This document shows positions 27,725-36,601 of a stretch of 64,000 nt of DNA, in pieces. This DNA is from Zea mays. Lineage: Eukaryota; Streptophyta; Magnoliopsida; Poales; Poaceae. How positions within the stretch are numbered: position 1 is the stretch's first letter; each line of letters starts with the position of its first letter. Below the pieces are notes generated by a model. It did no database searches. It saw only the letters and a program-made list of their open reading frames with translations, and was not told where the DNA came from. The DNA lies in contig NC_050096.1 in assembly GCF_902167145.1 (NCBI RefSeq), forward strand, positions 199,346,566 to 199,410,565. The letters are read 5' to 3'. A program made the translations under genes and the position numbers.

Positions 27725-30526
27725 TTTGGGGTCGAGCCCGGAACCGATCCGGATCTGCTTGGTGGTGTCGCCGCTGGGGTCGAGGGGGACGGCCTTGACC
27801 GTCTCCGCTGGCTCGAAGCTGCCGGCATGGCGCTTCACGTCTGGGACCTCCTTGGAGAGGTTCTCCAGGTCGGCGATGAGGGCCTCGGACTCGGCGAGGG
27901 CCTCGGCGTACTCCACGCACTCCACGTCGCATTCGAACGCGTGTTTGTACGTGGGGCCGACGGTGATGACCCCGTTGGGGCCCGGCATCTTGAGCTTCAG
28001 GTAGGTGTAGTTGGGGACGGCCATGAACTTCGCGTAGCATGGCCTCCCTAACACGGCGTGGTAGGTTCCTCGGAACCCGACCACTTCGAACGTCAGGGTC
28101 TCCCTTCGGAAGTTGGAGGGTGTCCCGAAGCAGACTGGGAGGTCGAGTCGCCCGAGGGGCTGGACGCGCTTCCCAGGGATGATCCCGTGGGAGGGCGCAG
28201 CGCCTGCTCGGACGGTGGACGGATCGACGCGCAGGAGCTTGAGGGTCTCGGCGTAGATGATGTTGAGGCAGCTGCCCCCGTCCATCAGGACCTTGGTGAG
28301 CCTGACATCGCCGACAACGGGGTCGACGACGAGCGGGTATTTCCCCGGGCTCGGCACATGGTCGGGGTGGTCGGCTCGGTCGAAAGTGATGGGCTTGTCG
28401 GACCAGTCTAGGTAGACTGGCGCCGCCACCTTCACCGAGCAGACCTCCCGGCGCTCTTGCTTGCGGTGCCGAGCCGAGGTGTTCGCCGCATGCCCTCCAT
28501 AGATCATGAAGCAGTCGCGGACCTCGGGGAACCCCCCTGCTGGGTGTTCTTCGTTCTTGTCGTCGTCGTGGGCCCTGCCACCCTCGGCGGGTGGCCCGGC
28601 CCTGTGGAAATGACGCCGAAGCATAACACACTCCTCGAGGGTGTGCTTGACGGGCCCCTGATGGTAGGGGCACGGCTCCTTGAGCATCTTGTCGAAGAGG
28701 TTTGCACCTCCGGGGGGCTTCCGAGGGTTCTTATACTCGGCGGCGGCGACAAGGTCCGCGTCTGCGGCGTCGCGTTTCGATTGCGACTTCTTCTTGCCTT
28801 TCTTCTTGGCGCCGCGCGGAGCAGACGTCTCGGGAGCTTCTTCCGACGGGCGGCCCTGGGGCTGCTTGTCCTTTCGGAAGATAGCCTCGACCGCCTCCTG
28901 GCCGGAGGCGAACTTGGTGGCGATGTCCATCAGCTCGCTCGCCCTGGTGGGGGTTTTGCGACCCAGCTTGCTCACCAGGTCGCGGCAAGTGGTGCCGGCG
29001 AGGAACGCGCCGATGACATCCGAGTCGGTGATGTTGGGCAGCTCGGTGCGCTGCTTCGAGAATCGCCGGATGTAGTCCCGGAGCGACTCCCCCGGCTGTT
29101 GCCGGCAGCTTCGAAGGTCCCAGGAATTCCCGGGGCGCACGTATGTGCCCTGGAAATTGCCAGCGAAGGCTTGGACCAAGTCGTCCCAGTTGGAAATCTG
29201 CCCCGGAGGCAGGTGCTCCAACCAGGCACGGGCAGTGTCGGAGAGGAACAGGGGGAGGTTGCGGATGATGAGGTTGTCGTCGTCCGTTCCACCCAGTTGG
29301 CAGGCAAGGCGGTAGTCCGCGAGCCACAGCTCCGGTCTCGTTTCCCCCGAGTACTTTACGATAGTAGTCGGGGGTCGGAACCGGGTCGGGAATGGCGCCC
29401 GTCGGATGGCCCGACTGAAAGCCTGCGGACCGGGTGGTTCGGGCGAAGGACTCCGATCCTCCCCGCTGTCGTAACGTCCCCCACGCCTGGGGTGATAGCC
29501 TCGGCGCACCCTTTCGTCGAGGTGAGCCCGACGGTCGCGTCGATGGTGCTCGTTGCCGAGGTGGCCCGGGGCCGCAGGCGCGGTGTTGCGCATGCGCCCG
29601 GTGTAGACCGAGGCTTCCCGCATGAATCGGGAAGTCGCGGCATGAGGTTCCGAGGGATATCCTTGCCTTTGGGATGCAGTGCTCTCGGCCCGCCGGGCCG
29701 CGGCGCCTTCCAGGAGATTCTTGAGTTCTCCCTGGATCCGCCAACCCTCGGTGGTTGACGGCTCCGGCATCGCGCGGATGAGCATTGCTGCGGTTGCCAG
29801 GTTCTGACCGACCCCGCTGGATGCGGGCGGCGGCCTGATCCTGACGTCGTTGGCGACGCGGTGCTGGAGACCTTGGGGCAGATGACGTATTTCTCCGGCC
29901 AGGGGTTGGCCCACCCATGCCTGTCCGACGTCCCGACGGATCGGCTCAAGCGCTCCCGTTCCCTCGTTGAGCCTGGCCTGCGCCTCGCGGACTTGCTCGA
30001 GTTGTGGGTCGTAACCCCCCGCCGGAGCGGGGACCACAGCTAGCTCCCGTGGGATGTCGGCGCGAGGCACCGGCCTAGGGAGATCACCATCCTCCGGCAT
30101 GCCAAGATGGTTGCCTTCGGTGGGATTCCCTAGCTCGATGTGGAAACATTCGCGGCTTGGGCCGCAGCTCTCGTCGCCAAGGCTGCGGCTTCCATCGGAA
30201 CAGTCGGACAGACAGTAGTCACATGCGGCCATGAAGTCCCGCACGGCACTGGGGTTGCCAAGTCCGGAGAAATCCCAACCGATGCTGGGATCGTCATCTT
30301 CCTCGGACCCAGAGGGCCCGTAGGTCGAGACGTCCGTCAGTCGGTCCCAAGGCGATCGCATACAGAACCTCAGTGGGGTTGCACTCGCCTCAATGAGAGT
30401 GCCCGCCAAATCGAGGTCGTTTGGCGGGTGGAGGCCGAGTCGAAATGACGCAAGATGGGAGTTAGTCGTTACCTTTTGGTCGACGAGGAGCGACGTAGTC
30501 ACATCGGGGACTGGTTGCGCCGTCAT
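27722..30526 (-). CDS. gag: Gag-protease polyprotein of the Huck-like element
   Basis: From the first ATG in frame the product is 934 residues. Residues about 385-555 form the retrotransposon capsid domain (TIVKYSGETRPELWL, TARAWLEHLPPGQISNWDDL, SLRDYIRRFSKQRTELPN). A Lys-rich stretch about 573-585 and a C/H knuckle-like CPYHQGPVKHTLEEC at about 619 follow. The aspartic protease has its active site in LTKVLMDGGSCLN (Asp near 749), the DGG variant usual in this lineage, and the FEVVGFRGTYHAVLGRP core. Gag packages the RNA and the protease matures the particle. The open frame extends upstream of this ATG without a stop (acidic IDAPDAPTEGTPDIDL), so the true N-terminus is probably further up. 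The UAG at 27722 ends it. Confidence 0.9.
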   Translation of the reverse strand: MTAQPVPDVTTSLLVDQKVTTNSHLASFRLGLHPPNDLDLAGTLIEASATPLRFCMRSPWDRLTDVSTYGPSGSEEDDDPSIGWDFSGLGNPSAVRDFMAACDYCLSDCSDGSRSLGDESCGPSRECFHIELGNPTEGNHLGMPEDGDLPRPVPRADIPRELAVVPAPAGGYDPQLEQVREAQARLNEGTGALEPIRRDVGQAWVGQPLAGEIRHLPQGLQHRVANDVRIRPPPASSGVGQNLATAAMLIRAMPEPSTTEGWRIQGELKNLLEGAAARRAESTASQRQGYPSEPHAATSRFMREASVYTGRMRNTAPAAPGHLGNEHHRRDRRAHLDERVRRGYHPRRGGRYDSGEDRSPSPEPPGPQAFSRAIRRAPFPTRFRPPTTIVKYSGETRPELWLADYRLACQLGGTDDDNLIIRNLPLFLSDTARAWLEHLPPGQISNWDDLVQAFAGNFQGTYVRPGNSWDLRSCRQQPGESLRDYIRRFSKQRTELPNITDSDVIGAFLAGTTCRDLVSKLGRKTPTRASELMDIATKFASGQEAVEAIFRKDKQPQGRPSEEAPETSAPRGAKKKGKKKSQSKRDAADADLVAAAEYKNPRKPPGGANLFDKMLKEPCPYHQGPVKHTLEECVMLRRHFHRAGPPAEGGRAHDDDKNEEHPAGGFPEVRDCFMIYGGHAANTSARHRKQERREVCSVKVAAPVYLDWSDKPITFDRADHPDHVPSPGKYPLVVDPVVGDVRLTKVLMDGGSCLNIIYAETLKLLRVDPSTVRAGAAPSHGIIPGKRVQPLGRLDLPVCFGTPSNFRRETLTFEVVGFRGTYHAVLGRPCYAKFMAVPNYTYLKLKMPGPNGVITVGPTYKHAFECDVECVEYAEALAESEALIADLENLSKEVPDVKRHAGSFEPAETVKAVPLDPSGDTTKQIRIGSGLDPK

Positions 30527-30849
30527 CTCTGGTTCGAGGGCGACGTCCTGCAGGCTTTCCGCGAGCGCGCCGGCGTCGTCTTCTTGCTCGGGGTCATCGT
30601 GCCGCGGGGGGACGGCGCTTGCCTCCGTCTTGAACGCGAGGTCGATGTCCGGCGTGCCTTCCGTCGGGGCGTCGGGGGCGTCGATTCGCTCGACGGCCGG
30701 CGAAGCGTGGCCTCCTGTCTGGCCTTGACGGCCCCGCCTCCTCCTCCGTTAGCGGGGGAGAGAACGGAGCGAGCCCGAATGTTGCTTTTCCACCACGCGG
30801 GGTAGACGTCGTCGATTCCGCCGCCGGCGGGCGGGTTGTCGGCCGCCAT
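30527..30849 (-). pseudogene. Gag N-terminus of the Huck-like element in a shifted frame
   Basis: An ATG at 30849 opens MAADNPPAGGGIDDVYPAWW in one frame. Its good-looking protein sequence fades near 30700-30730, where the gag frame (ERIDAPDAPTEGTPDIDLAF) takes over without its own ATG until 30526. The simplest reading is one gag gene starting at 30849 with a 1- or 2-nt indel around 30700-30730. The alternative is a separate short leader ORF. The family start is not known to me with certainty. Confidence 0.5.
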
Positions 30850-31010
30850 TGTCGTGGTCGCACGGTGGTGGAAGAAGTATCATGTCGTTGCTGCCGTCGA
30901 AGGACATGAACTCGAGAGCCCCGAAACGAAGCACCGTCCCGGGCCGGAGAGGTTGCTGGAGACTGCCCATCTGGAGCTTGACGGGGAGCTATTCGTCAGC
31001 ACGCAGCAGG

Positions 31011-31030
31011 CCCCTACCTGGCGCGCCAAC
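31011..31030 (-). other. Primer-binding site of the Huck-like element
   Basis: On the minus strand GTTGGCGCGCCAGGTAGGGG follows the 5' LTR directly. It is not the initiator-Met site (TGGTATCAGAG). Nearly the same site follows the LTR of the Tat-type element at 50604 (GCTGGCGCTCCAGGTAGGGG) and the left Huck-like copy. I cannot name the primer tRNA with confidence. Confidence 0.75.
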
Positions 31031-32827
31031 TGTCGGCGTTTCGAGACAGGGGGGTCCCTAAGCCGACGAGTGAGTGTGCTGCGTGCCCCAGCCCAGATGG
31101 GTCGAGCGCGTGGGCGAGCGCGGAGGGGGGAGAGGCGAGGCGACCGGAGCCGAGCGTGAGAGAGGTGGAAGTCCCGCGGCCTTCGTGTTCGTCCCGCGCC
31201 CAGGTCAGGTGCGCTTGCAGTAGGGGGGTTACAAGCGTCCACGCGGGTGAGGGAAGCGAGCGGCCCCAAGAGAGCGCCTGTCCCGTCCTCGGTCCCGCGC
31301 GGCCAACCTTCTCTGAGAAGGCCCTGGTCCTTCCTTTTATAGTCATAAGGAGAGGACCCAGGTGTACAATGGGGATGTAGCAGAGTGCTACGTGTCTAGC
31401 GGAGGGAGAGCTAGTGCCCTAGGTACATGCCGATGTGGCAGCCGGAGAGATCTGGGCATCCTGCTGGCGTGATGTCGTGGCTATCGGTGGTGCGGCGGAG
31501 CCTGATGGAGGGACAGCTGTTGGAGCGGTTGAGTCCCTGCTGACGTTGTCCTGCTGCCGTAAGAGAGCTGGGGGCCGCCGTCGTCATAGAGCTCGTGGAG
31601 CGCCATCATTGCCCCTCTGGCGGAGCTGGCCGGACGAGACGCCGGTCTTGTCCTCCGTGACCCGAGTCGATTCGGGGTAGGGCGATGATGACGTTTCCTG
31701 TTGACGTGGCGGTCTGTGCTCTAGGCAGGGCGACGTGGGGTTTCCTCCGAAGCCGAGGTTGAGTCTTGCCTTCAGTTGCCGTGGCCGAGCCCGAGCCAGG
31801 GGGTCGGGCGAGGCGGAAGTCGTCCGGCCGAGGCCAGGGCGGAGTCCGAGCCCTGGGGTCGGGCGAGGCGGAGTTTCGTCGTCTTCCGGGTCTTAGCCTG
31901 AGTCCGAGCCCTGGGGTCGGGCGGAGCGGAGTTCGCCGTCTTCCGGGTCTTAGCCCGAGTCCGAGCCCTGGAGTCGGGCGGAGCGGAGTTCGCCGTCTTC
32001 CGGGTCTTAGCCCGAGTCCGAGCCCTGGGGTCGGGCGGAGCGGAGTTCGCCGTCTTCCAGGTCTTAGCCCGAGTCCGAGCCCTGGGGTCGGGCGGAGCGG
32101 AGTTCGCCGTCTTCCGGGTCTTAGCCCGAGTCCGAGCCCTGGGGTCGGGCGGAGCGGAGTTCGCCGTCTTCCGGGTCCTAGCCCGAGTCCGAGCCCTGGG
32201 GTCGGGCGGAGCGGAGTTCGCCGTCTTCCGGGTCCTAGCCCGAGTCCGAGCCCTGGGGTCGGGCAGAGCGGAGTTCGCCGTCTTCCGGGTCCTAGCCCGA
32301 GTCCGAGCCCTGGGGTCGGGCGGAGCGGAGTTCGCCGTGGCGCTTTTGGCAAGGCCTAATTGCCTGTCAGACTCACTCTGTCGAGTGGCACTGCAGTCGG
32401 AGTGGCGCAGGCGGCGCTGTCCTTCTGTCAGACTGGCCAGTGGAGCGGTGGAGTGACGGCGGTCACCTCGGCTCTGCCGGGGGCGCGTGTCAGGATAGAG
32501 GTGTCAGGCCACCTTTGCGTTAAATGCCCCTGCAATTTGGTCAGTCGGTGTGGTGATTTAGTCAAGGTTGCTTCTGAGCGAAGCCAAGGCCTTGGGCAAG
32601 CCGGTGATGTGTCCGCCATAAAAAGGGGGGCCTCGGGCGAGACGGAAGTCTCTCGAGGTCGGCTGCCTTCGGCCGAGGCTAGGCTCGGGTGAAGCGCGAT
32701 CGAGTCACTCGTGTGGACTGATCCCTGACTTAATCGTGCCCATCAGGCCTTTGCAGCTTTATGCTGATGGGGGTTACCAGCTGAGAATTAGGCGTCTTGA
32801 GGGTACCCCTAATTATGGTCCCCGACA
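31031..32827 (-). repeat. 5' LTR of the Huck-like element
   Basis: 1797 bp, the same length as the 3' LTR and 99.5% identical by hand alignment, with no indels seen. It should carry the element's promoter, but no unambiguous TATA box was identified. Confidence 0.95.
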
Positions 32828-33467
32828 AAATCCAACTCAAATTTCTATCTCTAAGTCAAACACACATGTTAAGACATAAAGAGAGTCATTCCAAGAGAAA
32901 TTGATTCAAGATTTCAAAAACTTCCCCTTTTTCCCATAATCAACACTTCTCCCCACAAGAAGCCAACTTTTGACAAGAGAGACAACAAAAGAGTTTTGAC
33001 AAACCAAAAGCTCTATTCTACTGTTTTCAAAATCTCAAGTGGTAGCTGATCCATTTATCGCTTTGGCCTTTATTTTCTCCCGCTTTGGCATCAAGCACCA
33101 AAACGGGATCAATCTTGGCCCTTTAACTCCATTGCCTCACCAAAATCTTCAACTAAGAGCAAATAGGCAATAAGAGTATAAAGATGAACTTGGAAAGGTT
33201 ACTCTTTCATCGGAGTGCAGTGGAAGTCTTTCACGGTCCAAGTCCACCTTTTCCCTTTTAATTCTCCTTTGAGACTAAAACAAGCAAACTCAAGCATATG
33301 GTTAGTCTCAAAGGGTCAAGTTGTAACACATCTCCCCCTAAACATGTGCATCACTTTGCAACGGACTTGTGAGGTCCAGGGAGTGTTTGTACAACTTGAG
33401 CACCATTATTAAGCAACAAAATGCATAAGGAATATGATCAAAGGCATAAACACATGTATGCTACAAA
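32828..33467 (-). other. Sirevirus 3' spacer, right of the Huck-like insertion
   Basis: The sequence starts with the second aaatc copy and continues the Ji-like spacer between pol and the polypurine tract. An additional polypurine-like run lies in it (on the plus strand acatctccccctaaacatgt at 33329-33348). No coding sequence. Confidence 0.85.
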
Positions 33468-36400
33468 TCAATCCAGGTTCCGCGAATCTAAGACATTTAG
33501 CTCACTACGCAACCTGCAAAAGGTCTTCTCATCTAGAGGCTTGGTAAAGATATCGGCTAGCTGGTTCTCGGTGCTAACATGAAACACTTCGATATCTCCC
33601 TTTTGCTGGTGGTCTCTCAAAAAGTGATGCCGGATGTCTACGTGCTTTGTGCGGCTGTGTTCAACAGGATTTTCCGCCATGCGGATAGCACTCTCATTAT
33701 CACATAGGAGTGGGACTTTGCTCAGATTGTAGCCAAAGTCCCGGAGGGTTTGCCTCATCCAAAGTAGTTGCGCGCAACACTGTCCTGCGGCAACATACTC
33801 GGCCTCAGCGGTGGATAGGGCAACAGAGGTTTGTTTCTTAGAGTTCTACGACACCAGGGACCTTCCTAAGAATTGGCACGTCCCTGATGTACTCTTCCTA
33901 TCGACCTTACATCCAGCATAGTCGGAATCTGAGTATCCAACCAAGTCAAAGGTAGACCCTTTTGGATACCAGAGCCCGAAGCAAGGCGTAGCAACCAAAT
34001 ATCTTAGAATTCGCTTCACCGCCACTAAGTGACACTCCTTAGGATCGGATTGAAATCTAGCACACATGCATACGCTAAGCATAATATCCGGTCTACTAGC
34101 ACATAAATAAAGTAGAGACCCTATCATTGACCGGTATGCTTTTTGATCAACGGACTTACCTCCTTTGTTGAGGTCAGTGTGTCCGTCGGTCCCCATCGGA
34201 GTCTTTGCGGGCTTGGCGTCCTTCATCCCAAACCGCTTTAGCAGATCTTGCGTGTACTTCGTTTGGGAGATGAAGGTGTCGTCCTTGAGTTGCTTCACTT
34301 GGAACCCAAGGAAGTAGTTCAACTCGCCCATCATCGACATCTCGAATTTCTGCGTCATTACCCTGCTAAACTCTTCACAAGACTTTTGGTTAGTAGAACC
34401 AAATATTATGTCATCGACATAAATTTGGCACACAAACAAATCACCATCACATGTCTTAGTAAAGAGTGTTGGATCGGCTTTCCCAACCTTGAAAGCATTA
34501 ACAATTAGAAAGTCTCTAAGGCATTCATACCATGCTCTTGGGGCTTGCTTAAGTCCATAGAGCGCCTTAGAGAGCTTACACACGTGGTTGGGGTACCGTT
34601 AATCCTCGAAGCCAGGGGGTTGCTCCACGTACACCTCCTCCTTGATCGGCCCGTTGAGGAAAGCGCTCTTCACATCCATTTGGTACAACCTGAAAGAATG
34701 GTGAGCGGCATATGCTAGCAAGATACGAATTGATTCTAGCCTCGCCACAGGAGCAAAAGTCTCCTCAAAGTCCAAACCTGCGACTTGGGCATAACCTTTT
34801 GCCACAAGTCGAGCCTTGTTCCTCGTCACCACCCCGTGCTCGTCCTGTTTGTTACGGAACACCCACTTGGTTCCCACAACATTTTGCTTGGGACGAGGCA
34901 CCAATGTCCAAACTTCATTGCGCTTGAAGTTGTTGAGTTCCTCCTGCATGGCCAATACCCAATCCGGATCTAGCAAGGCCTCCTCTACTAATGTCACCCA
35001 AAATTTGGTCGACGTGATGATCCCTTTGAATCACCGCTCGAACTTGGGTTGGAGGTGCCGGTTGCGCTTCTTCCTCCATCACATGATCATCTTGTGCTCC
35101 CCCTTGATCACACGCCTCCTGTTGATGAACCTGTTCATCGTCTTGAGTTGGGGGAAGCACCATCGTTGAGGAAGACGGTTGATCTCGTTCATCTTGTTCC
35201 TGTGGCCGCACCTCTCCAATCGCCATGGTTCGTATAGCGGCCGTCGGAACATCTTCTTCATCTACATCATCACAATCAACAACTTGCTCTCTTGGAGAGC
35301 CATTAGTCTCATCAAATACAACGTCGCTAGAGACTTCAACTAAACCCGATGATTTGTTGAAGACCCTATACGCCTTTGTATTTGAATCATAACCTAACAA
35401 AAACCCTTCTACAGCTTTGGGAGCAAACTTAGAATTTCTACCCTTCTTCACTAGAATGTAGCACTTGCTCCCAAATACACGAAAGTAAGATACATTGGGT
35501 TTGTTACCGGTTAGTAGCTCATACGAAGTCTTCTTGAGGAGGCGATGAAGGTAGACCCTGTTGATGGCGTGGCAAGCCGTGTTCACAGCTTCCGACCAAA
35601 AGCACTCGGGGGTCTTGAACTCTCCAAGCATCGTCCTTGCCATATCGATTAGCGTCCTGTTCTTCCTCTCTACCACACCATTTTGCTGTGGTGTGTAGGG
35701 AGCGGAGAACTCGTGCTTGATCCCTTCCTCCTCAAGGAACTTTTCCACTTGAAGGTTCTTGAACTCGGACCCGTTGTCGCTCCTTATCTTCTTCACCTTG
35801 AGCTCAAACTCATTTTGAGCTCTCCTGAGGAAGCGCTTGAGGGTCCCTTGGGTTTCAGACTTATCCTGCAAAAAGAACACCCAAGTGAAGCGGGAAAAGT
35901 CATCAACAATAACTAGACCATACTTACTTCCTTTTATACTCAGATAGGCGACGGGTCCGAAGAGGTCCATATGTAGCAGCTCCAGGGGTCTTGATGTTGT
36001 CATCACATTTTTGGTGTGATGAGATCCTCCTACCTGTTTCCCTGCTTGACAAGCTGCACAAGGTCTATCTTTTTCGAAATGAACATTAGTTAGACCTATC
36101 ACGTGTTCTCCCTTTAGAAGCTTGTGGAGGTTCTTCATCCCCACATGTGCCAAGCGGCGATGCCACAGCCAGCCCATGCAAGTCTTAGCCATTAAGCATG
36201 CATCTAGACCGGCTTCTTCTTTTGCAAAATCGACTAAGTAAAGCTTGCCGTCTAGTACACCCTTAAAAGCTAGTGAACCATCACATCTTCTAAAGACAGA
36301 CACATCTACATTTGTAAACAAACAGTTATATCCCATATTGCATAATTGACTAACAGATAGCAAATTATATCCAAGCGACTCTACTAAAAACACATAAGAA

Positions 36401-36594
36401 ATAGAATGCTCATTGGAGATTGCAATTTTACCTAACCCCTTTACCTTGCCTTGATTCCCATCACCGAATATAATTGAATCTTGGGAATCCTTATTCTTGG
36501 CGTAGGAGGTGAACATCTTCTTCTCCCCCGTCATATGGTTTGTGCATCCGCTGTCGATAATCCAGCTTGAACCCCCGGATGCATAAACCTGCAA
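33468..36594 (-). pseudogene. pol: Pol of the Ji-like Sirevirus, broken
   Basis: Order on the minus strand: aspartic protease (SSWIIDSGCTNHMTGEKK, active site DSG), GAG-pre-integrase zinc finger (LWHRRLAHVGMKNLHKLL, CAACQAGK), integrase (HMDLFGPVAYL, IRSDNGSEFKNL, NGVVERKNRTL), reverse transcriptase ([44 protein letters not shown]) and RNase H ([24 protein letters not shown]), ending LDSRNLD at 33468. Lesions: a deletion of about 75 bp near 34970 between integrase and RT that shifts the frame; a TAA at 34599-34601 after PPGFED; and a TAG at 33846-33848 after GRSLVS, where the plus-strand copy has Trp. The plus-strand Sirevirus at 46908-49702 is the direct comparison. Confidence 0.93.
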
Positions 36595-36601
36595 GGCAAA
36601 T

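Larger units (their letters stand above)
18877..32827 (-). mobile_element. Complete Huck-like Ty3/gypsy element (Tat lineage), recent insertion
   Basis: The element is 13,951 bp with two 1797-bp LTRs (18877-20673 and 31031-32827) and perfect aaatc target duplications (18872-18876 and 32828-32832). Gag-protease and pol lie on the minus strand, followed by a 3.8-kb 3' spacer. The pol contains a second, archaeal-type RNase H before the integrase and no chromodomain, which marks the Tat lineage. The two LTRs differ at only 9 positions, all transitions. Coding lesions are limited to an in-frame UAG between gag-protease and pol and a frame change near the gag N-terminus. The Huck name is from memory of the LTR start. 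Confidence 0.95.

Noticed and set aside
27129..28673. A 514-codon minus-strand frame overlapping gag and pol
   Set aside because: It is an Arg/Pro-rich shadow frame that crosses the true gag-pol frame; it has no domain of its own.
28457..29758. A 433-codon plus-strand open frame
   Set aside because: It is exactly antisense to the gag-protease gene in very GC-rich sequence, has no recognisable domain, and the minus-strand gag frame explains the region.
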